Below, piece by piece: positions 1 to 5,162 of a stretch of 6,488 bases of DNA (positions within the stretch are counted from its first letter, which is position 1; each line of letters begins with the position of its first letter). Under the pieces are notes generated by a model. It saw nothing but the letters and a program-made list of their open reading frames with translations, was not told the origin of the DNA and did no database searches. The position numbers and the translations under genes are program-made. This DNA is from Desulfobacterales bacterium S5133MH16 (GTDB taxonomy: Bacteria > Desulfobacterota > Desulfobacteria > Desulfobacterales > UBA11574), in the NCBI GenBank assembly GCA_001751005.1, contig MAXL01000238.1, forward strand, positions 1-6,488, in the 5' to 3' direction.

Positions 1-4
1 GCAC

Positions 5-39
5 AAAAAAAGAGGTTGCAGTGTGAACCGTAACCTCTT
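5..39 (-). terminator. Rho-independent terminator of tRNA-Val
   Basis: An 8-bp perfect inverted repeat (10-17 with 32-39, AAGAGGTT/AACCTCTT) encloses a 14-nt loop. On the minus strand it is followed directly by a run of T (complement of the A run at 5-10). It starts 9 bases after the tRNA 3' CCA, so it should end the tRNA-Val transcript. Confidence 0.85.
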
Positions 40-47
40 GAATTTCA

Positions 48-122
48 TGGTAGGCACGATTGGATTTGAACCAACGACTTCTACCGTGTCAAGGTAGCGC
101 TCTCCCCCTGAGCTACGTGCCT
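48..122 (-). tRNA. tRNA-Val (anticodon GAC)
   Basis: The minus strand folds into a complete 75-nt cloverleaf. It has a 7-bp acceptor stem (AGGCACG/CGTGCCT), a D arm GCTC-7 nt-GAGC, an anticodon stem CTACC/GGTAG with loop TTGACAC, a 5-nt variable loop, and a T arm GTTGG-TTCAAAT-CCAAT with one G-T pair. The anticodon GAC (complement of 88-90) reads the valine codons GTC and GTT. Discriminator A and an encoded CCA end (48-50) are present. It is a single tRNA gene between a promoter-like upstream sequence and a terminator. Confidence 0.96.
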
Positions 123-136
123 GTAATTTTGAAAAT

Positions 137-165
137 TTGTTAACACCACTTTTTATGTCTGTCAA
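137..165 (-). promoter_or_regulatory. Probable sigma-70 promoter of tRNA-Val
   Basis: The minus strand carries a perfect -35 box TTGACA (complement of 160-165), a 17-nt spacer and a weak -10 box TAACAA (complement of 137-142, 3 of 6 consensus bases). The -10 box ends 14 nt before the mature tRNA 5' end, which leaves room for a short leader. The same geometry recurs upstream of the tRNA-Gln gene in this window, which supports both calls. Confidence 0.6.
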
Positions 166-253
166 GAAAAATGCCTATTGGAAAAGATCTAATTCTCATT
201 TATCATAAATTTCATCATATCTGTGGCTGACCGCCAAACAAGAATTAGCTTGC

Positions 254-448
254 TCAGGAGAAACCTTTCGGCGCATGGCTGTCGCAACCGCCGCCACCGG
301 ACGTGCCGATAAAGCAGGTTGCGCTTAAAAGCCTTTTTACCCGGCCATGGTTGCATTTGGGGCAAGTTATTTTTTTATCATCGCTGCTGAAAACAATTAA
401 TTCAAAGCAATGACGGCATTTTTCGCATTGATATTCATATATAGGCAT
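254..448 (-). CDS. FmdB-family putative regulatory zinc-ribbon protein
   Basis: A 64-aa protein starting MPIYEYQCEKC, the hallmark of the FmdB/CxxC zinc-ribbon family. Two CxxC pairs (C8/C11 and C29/C32) should bind one zinc in the N-terminal half. The tail from about residue 45 is glycine-rich with two more cysteines (C45, C55), as is common in the family. A strong ribosome binding site, GGAGGT, lies 6 nt before the ATG. The gene follows the thioesterase on the same strand after 45 bp, so the two are probably cotranscribed. The family is named after a proposed regulator of a formamidase operon in Methylophilus, but the molecular role of most members is unknown. I infer no specific target here. 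Confidence 0.9.
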   Translation of the reverse strand: MPIYEYQCEKCRHCFELIVFSSDDKKITCPKCNHGRVKRLLSATCFIGTSGGGGCDSHAPKGFS

Positions 449-493
449 AAAAGGACCTCCCGATTAGCGCTTGAACTTGATGAAAAATTATGG

Positions 494-910
494 TTACTGT
501 TTAAGATACGCGGTTAATTTTGCTTTGATTTCGTCTGAAACAACGATGGATTGATTTTTTTTGTAATCGTAACAGACCTGGACCGATTCTCCGGTTGCAT
601 ATACTATGGATTCGTCTGACTGATGGACGAGTTTATATTCAAAAGCAAAACTTTTTGTGCCGATATCCTTGACCCACATTTGAAGAGTTACCTTGTCAAC
701 GAACATTACCGGTTCAATATAATCGCAGCGAATATGCGCCATTATAAACCTGAAATCAGAAGGATCCGAAACCTTGAAATATTTTTGTGAGAATTTTTTT
801 CGCCCCTCTTCAAAATAGGTAAAGAATACCGAATTATTAACATGCCCAAGAGCATCAAAATCACGGAATCTGACTTGGATGTTTGTGGAAAATATTTTGC
901 CTGAATTCAT
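494..910 (-). CDS. Hotdog-fold acyl-CoA thioesterase (4HBT/YbgC-FadM type)
   Basis: A 138-aa single-domain hotdog protein, the normal length for this family. The N-terminal signature RFRDFDALGHVNN (14-26), followed by the Y-x-x-E-E-G-R region (32-37), is the catalytic helix of 4-hydroxybenzoyl-CoA thioesterase-like enzymes. D19 is the likely catalytic aspartate. These soluble enzymes hydrolyse acyl-CoA or acyl-ACP thioesters; the acyl group used here cannot be read from sequence. I chose the ATG at 908-910: AGGAG (complement of 917-921) lies 6 nt upstream of it, while a longer in-frame TTG start at 916 would abut the ribosome binding site. The gene is first in a probable unit with the FmdB-like gene and diverges from amrB. 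Confidence 0.9.
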   Translation of the reverse strand: MNSGKIFSTNIQVRFRDFDALGHVNNSVFFTYFEEGRKKFSQKYFKVSDPSDFRFIMAHIRCDYIEPVMFVDKVTLQMWVKDIGTKSFAFEYKLVHQSDESIVYATGESVQVCYDYKKNQSIVVSDEIKAKLTAYLKQ

Positions 911-972
911 CAACAACTCCTACCCCTTATAAATTTTGATTCATTCTGAAAAATCCGGTCATTTTAGCGATA

Positions 973-981
973 ATTATAACA
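973..981 (-). promoter_or_regulatory. Extended -10 promoter element for the thioesterase gene
   Basis: The minus strand reads TGTTATAAT, an exact extended -10 motif (TG-N-TATAAT). No good -35 box lies at 16-18 nt; a TTGACA is present at 1005-1010 but 26 nt from TATAAT, too far to pair with it. Extended -10 promoters can work without a -35 box. Transcription would start near 966 and give a leader of roughly 55 nt. Confidence 0.5.
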
Positions 982-1035
982 AAATACTAATCAAATCCGT
1001 ATTATGTCAAGGTGTTATTTGGTCCAACCGTTTGA

Positions 1036-1092
1036 ACATCCGGCTCTATGATTTTTTCCACGAAAATATATTGGACTTGTTCGGCCGGATGT
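1036..1092 (+). repeat. Inverted repeat in the leader of amrB
   Basis: A 9-bp perfect inverted repeat, ACATCCGGC (1036-1044) and GCCGGATGT (1084-1092), flanks a 39-nt AT-rich loop that itself contains ATTTT/AAAAT (1051-1055 with 1063-1067). It ends about 20 nt before the amrB ribosome binding site. It could be an RNA hairpin in the leader or a split operator. It has no T tract on either strand, so it is not a standard terminator. Confidence 0.45.
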
Positions 1093-1126
1093 GGCAAATT
1101 GAAACCATAGAAAGGAGGTGTTTGCA

Positions 1127-1978
1127 ATGAAAGTTAGAAAGTCTATTTTTTCAGGAAGCTGGTACCCGGGCAACCCTGCCGGGTGTGAGAAAGAGATCAA
1201 AAGTTTTCTAAAAGAGTACCCGACAAAGACCATTGCTCAGAGGGCCCTAACCGGAGGGATCGTACCCCATGCGGGATGGTATTTTTCAGGAAGTATCGCC
1301 TGCAACGTAATCCATTGCCTCAAAGATGAAAAGCCTCCGGATGTTTTTGTAATTTTCGGGATGCATCTTCACACGCGCTCACCCTCTTATATTATGACCG
1401 ACGGTGCGTGGGAAACTCCTTTTGGTGCAATAGAAATCGAAAAGTCCCTTGCAGGCGCACTGGTAGAACAATTTACCTTTCAGATCGAAACTGCTGAAAA
1501 CTTTACCCAGGACAATACCATCGAACTTCAACTTCCTTTTATAAAATATTTTTTTGGGGATACAAAAATCGTTCCCATGGGCGTGCCGCCCACACAAAAA
1601 TCTCTTGAAATCGGAAAGGCTGTGGCCGACATTTCACAGCGTCTGGGGTTGCGGGTTAAAGTTCTCGGCTCGACCGATCTCACCCATTACGGTATGAATT
1701 ACGGGTTTGTATCCCATGGCACGGGTCCGGCGGCCTTGGACTGGGTGCGCAATGAGAACGACCGCAGGGTTATCGAGGCCATGCTTGCCATGGATCCGGA
1801 CAAGGTTATCTCAGAGGCCCTGGCAAACCAGAATGCCTGTTGCAGCGGTGCGGCTGCAACTGCAATTGCCGCTGCAAAACAGCTCGGGGCTGGCAAAGCC
1901 GAAACCATCGCGTATGCAACCAGTTATGATAAAAGTCCGGGGGACAGTTTTGTGGGGTATGCGGGGATTGTGTTTTAA
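1127..1978 (+). CDS. amrB: AmmeMemoRadiSam system protein B (MEMO1 family)
   Basis: A 283-aa MEMO-fold protein of usual length. It opens with the family signature around SGSWYPG (9-15), then GGIVPHAGWYFSG (43-55), FGMHLH (77-82), IELQLPF (132-138), STDLTHYG (182-189), a C-C pair (238-239) and the C-terminal VGYAGIVF. By analogy with human MEMO1, where two histidines and a cysteine bind metal, H48, H80 or H82, and C238 or C239 are candidate ligands. The usual E-H-S before IE-x-x-LP reads D-N-T here (129-131). The family often occurs with an AMMECR1-like protein and a radical SAM enzyme; neither is in this window, and the reaction is not established. The ATG at 1127 is preferred because AAAGGAGG (1111-1118) lies 8 nt before it; a GTG at 1118 lies inside that site. 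It diverges from the thioesterase and converges on cobO. Confidence 0.93.
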   Translation: MKVRKSIFSGSWYPGNPAGCEKEIKSFLKEYPTKTIAQRALTGGIVPHAGWYFSGSIACNVIHCLKDEKPPDVFVIFGMHLHTRSPSYIMTDGAWETPFGAIEIEKSLAGALVEQFTFQIETAENFTQDNTIELQLPFIKYFFGDTKIVPMGVPPTQKSLEIGKAVADISQRLGLRVKVLGSTDLTHYGMNYGFVSHGTGPAALDWVRNENDRRVIEAMLAMDPDKVISEALANQNACCSGAAATAIAAAKQLGAGKAETIAYATSYDKSPGDSFVGYAGIVF

Positions 1979-2014
1979 AAAGGATAAGGGGTCGCCCATT
2001 AAAGCCCCCTTATC
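1977..2014 (-). terminator. Rho-independent terminator of cobO, overlapping its stop codon
   Basis: A perfect 9-bp inverted repeat GATAAGGGG/CCCCTTATC (1983-1991 with 2006-2014) has a 14-nt loop. On the minus strand the stem is followed by C and five T (complement of 1977-1981). One arm covers the cobO stop codon, and the T tract overlaps the complement of the amrB stop codon. On the plus strand no T tract follows, so it should work mainly for cobO, although the stem may also protect the amrB mRNA end. Confidence 0.8.
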
Positions 2015-2540
2015 GTTCGATTCCGTCTCTTGCTAAAATACCCTGATTATAATAATGTTTTACTTCTTTTATCTCACTAACCAGGTCGGCATATTGGATG
2101 AACTCCTGTGGTGCATTGCGTCCGGTAAGGATAAGTTCCACGCTTTCGGGCCGCTGGTCGAAAAATTCCAGAACCTGTTCTACGGTAAGCAGACCAAACC
2201 AGACTGTCACATTGATCTCATCAAGTATAACAATGTCATATTGGCCTGAGAGCATCGCGTTACGAGCCTTGATAAGTCCTTGTTCAGCCTGATCTATATT
2301 CTTTTGAGTTACTTGATCCCGATGAATGCACTGTATGTCCCCATACTGCTCAATTGTGATGCAGGGGTTATCACGTAATGCCGTGAGTTCGCCATAGTGC
2401 TGCCCCTTCATGAACTGGCCGATGTATGTTTTCAGTCCATGGCCTGCAGCTCGAATGGAAAGTCCTAAAGCGGCGGTTGTTTTGCCCTTGCCGTCTCCGG
2501 TGTATACCTGAATATACCTTTTTGTATCTGTTGCCATCAT
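2010..2540 (-). CDS. cobO: Cob(I)yrinic acid a,c-diamide adenosyltransferase (CobO/BtuR/CobA type)
   Basis: A 176-aa cytoplasmic enzyme that adds the 5'-deoxyadenosyl group of ATP to the cobalt of reduced corrinoids, a step in coenzyme B12 synthesis and salvage. The P-loop variant GDGKGKTTAA is at 15-24, a Walker B-like VILDEI at 104-109, the family motif LTGRNAP at 138-144, and the typical C-terminal stretch ADLVSEIKEVKH ending in GIL-x-RDGIE (151-175). The length suits the family. No other cobalamin gene lies nearby. No good ribosome binding site precedes the two adjacent ATG codons (2538-2540 and 2535-2537), so either could be used. No cobalamin riboswitch is recognisable in the short upstream gap. 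The gene ends in its own terminator, convergent with amrB. Confidence 0.93.
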   Translation of the reverse strand: MMATDTKRYIQVYTGDGKGKTTAALGLSIRAAGHGLKTYIGQFMKGQHYGELTALRDNPCITIEQYGDIQCIHRDQVTQKNIDQAEQGLIKARNAMLSGQYDIVILDEINVTVWFGLLTVEQVLEFFDQRPESVELILTGRNAPQEFIQYADLVSEIKEVKHYYNQGILARDGIER

Positions 2541-2549
2541 TCAATGATG
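2535..2549 (-). repeat. cobO: Short palindrome over the cobO start codons
   Basis: CATCATT (2535-2541) and AATGATG (2543-2549) form a perfect 7-bp inverted repeat with one central base. It includes both candidate cobO ATG codons. A 1-nt loop cannot form as such, so in RNA at least the innermost pair must open and the hairpin would be weak. A dimeric-protein binding site or chance are the alternatives. Confidence 0.35.
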
Positions 2550-2601
2550 ATGAATTCATAAAAACTCAAATTCATCAAGTGGGTTGGTCCTTAGTATTTT
2601 T

Positions 2602-2614
2602 TGACTTTTTACAA
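2602..2614 (-). repeat. Solo half-copy of the GTAAAAAGT intergenic repeat
   Basis: The minus strand reads TTGTAAAAAGTCA, identical over 13 bases to positions 3394-3406 in the palindromic element downstream of rpmF, and preceded within 7 nt by TAATG as in that element. No opposing arm is seen nearby. It lies between cobO and the tRNA-Gln terminator. Confidence 0.45.
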
Positions 2615-2632
2615 GACCATTAAAGAGGTTAG

Positions 2633-2663
2633 AAAAAAGGGTTATGAAAGAATATCATAACCC
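2633..2663 (-). terminator. Rho-independent terminator of tRNA-Gln
   Basis: A 9-bp perfect inverted repeat GGGTTATGA/TCATAACCC (2639-2647 with 2655-2663) has a 7-nt loop and is followed on the minus strand by six T (complement of 2633-2638). It begins 9 nt after the tRNA CCA end and separates the tRNA transcript from cobO. Confidence 0.88.
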
Positions 2664-2672
2664 ATTGTTGTT

Positions 2673-2746
2673 TGGCTGAGGGACCAGGATTCGAACCTGG
2701 GTTAACGGGGCCAGAACCCGTCGTCCTGCCGCTAGACGATCCCTCA
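2673..2746 (-). tRNA. tRNA-Gln (anticodon CTG)
   Basis: The minus strand folds into a 74-nt cloverleaf: acceptor TGAGGGA/TCCCTCA, D arm GTCT-7 nt-GGAC, anticodon stem ACGGG/CCCGT with loop TTCTGGC, a 4-nt variable loop, T arm CCAGG-TTCGAAT-CCTGG, discriminator G and encoded CCA. The anticodon CTG (complement of 2712-2714) reads CAG. The D-arm region TCGTCTAGCGGCAGGAC resembles bacterial tRNA-Glu, while the first pair is U1-A72. In bacteria without GlnRS that combination suits charging by a non-discriminating GluRS followed by GatCAB amidation. The identity call rests on the anticodon and the U1-A72/G73 end. Confidence 0.95.
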
Positions 2747-2761
2747 ATGAATTTTAGTCTT

Positions 2762-2790
2762 CAAATACACAAAAATGGAAGGTGAGTCAA
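2762..2790 (-). promoter_or_regulatory. Probable sigma-70 promoter of tRNA-Gln
   Basis: The minus strand has TTGACT (complement of 2785-2790), a 17-nt spacer and TATTTG (complement of 2762-2767). The -10 box ends 15 nt before the mature tRNA 5' end. The -10 match is weak, but the layout copies that of the tRNA-Val promoter. Confidence 0.5.
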
Positions 2791-3101
2791 GATAAAACTG
2801 CCCCCCAGGATTTTGGGATAATCGCTTTTTGTAAGGATACGAAAGGTATTACTTGCGGCAATGGAATTAGTATTAGTCATGAGTAAAACAGATCAAATAC
2901 ATTTCAGCCTGCACGGTTACGGTTGAAAATCGAACGATCTCTCAAATCGCCTAATTTTTTTGGCCGGAACAGAAAGAAACGGATTTTACAATTAATTATA
3001 TAATTATAACAAATAGTTGATAAACATGCATGTCCTTTCGCCGTCATGGAACCGTAATGGTCGGACGTAGATACAAAATAGAAAAATGTGTAGGAAAACC
3101 C
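2791..3101. other. AT-rich gene-free stretch between tRNA-Gln and rpmF
   Basis: I see no convincing gene here. The stretch holds a perfect 12-bp AT palindrome AATTATATAATT (2994-3005), a 10-bp palindrome ACATGCATGT (3024-3033) and a tandem ACGGTT repeat (about 2914-2925). A minus-strand extended -10-like TGTTATAAT (3003-3011) sits in a 14-base stretch, ATAATTATAACAAA (3000-3013), that also occurs at 970-983. In many bacteria the DUF177 gene yceD sits directly upstream of rpmF; no reading frame or remnant that I recognise as yceD is present. Confidence 0.6.
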
Positions 3102-3130
3102 TTGACAATCTTTTGTGTTTAAATTACTTA
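3102..3130 (+). promoter_or_regulatory. Possible promoter of rpmF
   Basis: A perfect -35 box TTGACA (3102-3107) is followed after 17 nt by TACTTA (3125-3130), a poor -10 box. TTAAAT at 3128-3133 is a better hexamer but at 20-nt spacing. A start near 3137 would give an rpmF leader of about 70 nt. The -35 is convincing, the exact -10 is not. Confidence 0.45.
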
Positions 3131-3208
3131 AATCGCAATTTCTAATCATGACGATTGTATGATGCTAAATAATTAATATAATCAAATAGTTAAGGTAAAA
3201 TATTACTA

Positions 3209-3385
3209 ATGGCCGTACAAAAACGCAAGAAATCTAAGTCAAATCGAAATAATCGACGAATTCACCAGAGAGTTGCAATTCCGAATCGGATAACCTGTCC
3301 ACAATGCGGAGATGCAATGCTTTATTACCATGCATGCCCCAATTGCGGTACTTACAAGGGCCGTGCTGTAATTGGAACCGAATAA
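3209..3385 (+). CDS. rpmF: 50S ribosomal protein L32
   Basis: A 58-aa basic protein, MAVQKRKKSKSNRNNRR at the start, typical of bacterial L32, a structural protein of the large ribosomal subunit. Two CxxC pairs (C30/C33 and C43/C46) make it the zinc-binding C+ form, and the conserved A-C-P-N-C-G-x-Y segment is at 42-49. The length is normal. The Shine-Dalgarno is weak: AAGG at 3192-3195, 13 nt before the ATG. rpmF often heads an operon with plsX and fab genes. Here a 107-bp gap with a palindromic element and then an acyl-CoA dehydrogenase follow, so cotranscription with the fab genes is possible but not shown. Confidence 0.97.
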   Translation: MAVQKRKKSKSNRNNRRIHQRVAIPNRITCPQCGDAMLYYHACPNCGTYKGRAVIGTE

Positions 3386-3466
3386 TGACGGTTTTGTAAA
3401 AAGTCATTTTTTCTCACTTCAAAAATGTTCCATATCCTTCGGAAAAAACTTTTTACGATTTCATCA
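3386..3466 (+). repeat. Palindromic intergenic element with GTAAAAAGT core
   Basis: The arms GTAAAAAGT (3396-3404) and ACTTTTTAC (3448-3456) are perfectly inverted. The stem continues inward with TTTTTTC (3407-3413) against GAAAAAA (3442-3448), interrupted by a 2-nt bulge and sharing base 3448 at the junction. The outer ends match at the same offset: TGACG (3386-3390) against CATCA (3462-3466), with one mismatch. It fills most of the gap between rpmF and the dehydrogenase gene. It has no T tract after the stem. A second 13-bp core copy at 2602-2614 suggests a dispersed REP- or MITE-like family. Confidence 0.6.
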
Positions 3467-3492
3467 CTAAAAAAGCTAAAGGAAAAAAATAG

Positions 3493-5160
3493 ATGACCTC
3501 ACATACAAACGAGGCAGACCTTGTGCTAATAGGATTGGATTCCGAGTCGAGACAGATGGTTATAGAGACGGTCAGGCAGCTTAAGAATCGTCTTTTAACC
3601 CGTGAAAAAATTCTTGAATATGACAAAAATGAAATTTTCCCGGAAGAGACGATCCGCGAAATAATGGGACCTGACATTGGCCTGCAGCTCCTTTTTATCT
3701 CTGAAGATTATGGCGGAATAGGAGGCGGTACCAGAGACTGTTGCGCGGTGATTCGTGAAATGTGTAAGATATGCTTGGGGATTGGAACCGCTTTTTTTGC
3801 CATCCAGCTCGGTGCCGACCCGATAATTGTGGGGGGTACCGAAGAACAGAAAGCAAAATGGCTCGGTGCCATTGCCGAGGGGAATACCCTTGTGGCCTAT
3901 GCTGTGACAGAACCGGGTGCGGGCAGCAACCTTGCGTCACTGAAGACCAAAGCGGAACCGGTAACAAATGATTCCGGAGAAATAACAGGATATACCATTA
4001 ACGGGACCAAGCAATTTATATCTACCGGAGGATATGCCGATTTCATTACCCTGCTGGCTAAAACACCGGAAGGCCCTGCATTTTTTATCGTGGAAAAGGG
4101 GACACCAGGCTTTGTTCAGGGCAAGGGTGAGGATAAGCACGGCATCCGGGCTTCAAACACATCTCCACTGTCTTTTACGGATGTTTTGGTTCCGGCTGAA
4201 AATCTCATCGGCTTGGTTCCCGGCAAGGGTATGAAACAAGCCAATAAAGTTTTTGGATATACCCGGCTGATGGTTGCCGCCATGGCCCTGGGGCCTTGTG
4301 AAGCGGCTCTTGAGATCGTGATTCCGTATGCCAAAGAGCGGATTCAGTTCGGATCTCCGCTTTCGGAAAAACAGGGGTACACTCACAAGCTTGTCGTTCC
4401 CCATGCCGTAAGACTCCAGGCCGCGACCACCTATATGGACGAAATCGCTCTCAGACTCGATTCAGGCGAATCCGACCTTCATGTGGAAGGTTCCATTAGC
4501 AAACTGTTTGCTACCGAGTCTGCCAACAAGGCCGCGGACGATGCCATCCAGGCACTTGGCGGTTATGGGTATATGACCGAGTTTGAAGTGGAGAAGATCA
4601 AGCGGGATGTGAAGATCACCTGCATCTATGAAGGGACCAGCGAGATTCAGCAGAGTATTATCAGCACATTCCGCTGGAAAGAAACCCGCAAAACCAAGGG
4701 CGGATTTTATAACGCCATCTGCCGGGAAATGGAAAACATGGATAGCGCTGTAAACGATGCCGGATGTCGGTTTTACGGGCTCGCGGCCGAAGTTTTGAAT
4801 AATACCATTATGTTGGTTCATGACAACCGGCTGACCCGCAAGCAGCATGTCATGTTTTCCCTGGCCGATATGATGACCCATGTGGAGATCGGGGCCAGCT
4901 TGGCGCGTAAGGCCGTGGCCCTTTCAAAAGCCGGTGACCCGGAGGCCGAAAAGGTCAAAGCCATGTCCAGGATTTTTGCCGATGAAGTTGCGCAACTTGT
5001 TTCCCGGAACGCGCTGAATATCCTGATGGGTTCCGGTGTATTCGATCAAAAGGCGGCCCGTGATTTTATGGAAACAAATTCTTATAACCAACTGGTTTGC
5101 AGCAGCCTAAATGTCATAAATGACATGGATCTGGTTGCCGACATACTGTTTGCGAGGTAA
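3493..5160 (+). CDS. Acyl-CoA dehydrogenase, long form with C-terminal extension
   Basis: A 555-aa FAD enzyme of the acyl-CoA dehydrogenase superfamily, which oxidises acyl thioesters to trans-2-enoyl thioesters and passes electrons to an electron-transfer flavoprotein. Visible motifs: YAVTEPGAGS (136-145, FAD/substrate segment), GTKQFISTGG (171-180), ERIQFG (282-287), ALGGYGYMTEF (354-364) and IYEGTSEIQ (378-386), where E380 aligns with the catalytic base of medium-chain dehydrogenases. The classical fold ends near 395. The extra ~160 residues resemble the C-terminal helical domain of VLCAD/ACAD9-like enzymes. The start ATG has AAAGGA (3478-3483) 9 nt upstream. Chain-length preference cannot be read. 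It sits where plsX, fabH and fabD usually lie and is coupled to fabG, so a role tied to fatty acid synthesis is possible. A plain beta-oxidation role is equally compatible with the sequence. Confidence 0.93.
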   Translation: MTSHTNEADLVLIGLDSESRQMVIETVRQLKNRLLTREKILEYDKNEIFPEETIREIMGPDIGLQLLFISEDYGGIGGGTRDCCAVIREMCKICLGIGTAFFAIQLGADPIIVGGTEEQKAKWLGAIAEGNTLVAYAVTEPGAGSNLASLKTKAEPVTNDSGEITGYTINGTKQFISTGGYADFITLLAKTPEGPAFFIVEKGTPGFVQGKGEDKHGIRASNTSPLSFTDVLVPAENLIGLVPGKGMKQANKVFGYTRLMVAAMALGPCEAALEIVIPYAKERIQFGSPLSEKQGYTHKLVVPHAVRLQAATTYMDEIALRLDSGESDLHVEGSISKLFATESANKAADDAIQALGGYGYMTEFEVEKIKRDVKITCIYEGTSEIQQSIISTFRWKETRKTKGGFYNAICREMENMDSAVNDAGCRFYGLAAEVLNNTIMLVHDNRLTRKQHVMFSLADMMTHVEIGASLARKAVALSKAGDPEAEKVKAMSRIFADEVAQLVSRNALNILMGSGVFDQKAARDFMETNSYNQLVCSSLNVINDMDLVADILFAR

Positions 5161-5162
5161 TC

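Noticed and set aside
198..210. ATTTAT-C-ATAAAT palindrome downstream of the FmdB-like gene as a terminator
   Set aside because: The stem is pure A/T, the loop is a single base and no T tract follows. The tRNA-Val terminator may serve this transcript instead.
911..916. Upstream TTG start for the thioesterase
   Set aside because: It directly abuts the AGGAG site with no spacing; the ATG at 908-910 has proper 6-nt spacing.
936..1130. 64-aa plus-strand open frame in the divergent gap
   Set aside because: It covers the promoter region of two divergent genes and the amrB ribosome binding site, and has no recognisable motif.
2541..2672. Cobalamin riboswitch upstream of cobO
   Set aside because: The gap is about 130 nt, is largely taken by the tRNA-Gln terminator and a repeat core, and shows no B12-box-like conserved segment that I can recognise.
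2904..3149. 81-aa minus-strand open frame before rpmF
   Set aside because: It overlaps the likely rpmF promoter, resembles no family I know, and its composition looks like chance translation of AT-rich DNA.
3396..3456. The rpmF-distal palindrome as a classical rho-independent terminator
   Set aside because: The stem is almost all A/T, the loop is about 28 nt and no T tract follows on the plus strand.
4462..4881. 139-aa minus-strand open frame inside the dehydrogenase gene
   Set aside because: It is antisense to a clearly conserved enzyme and reads as a shadow frame.
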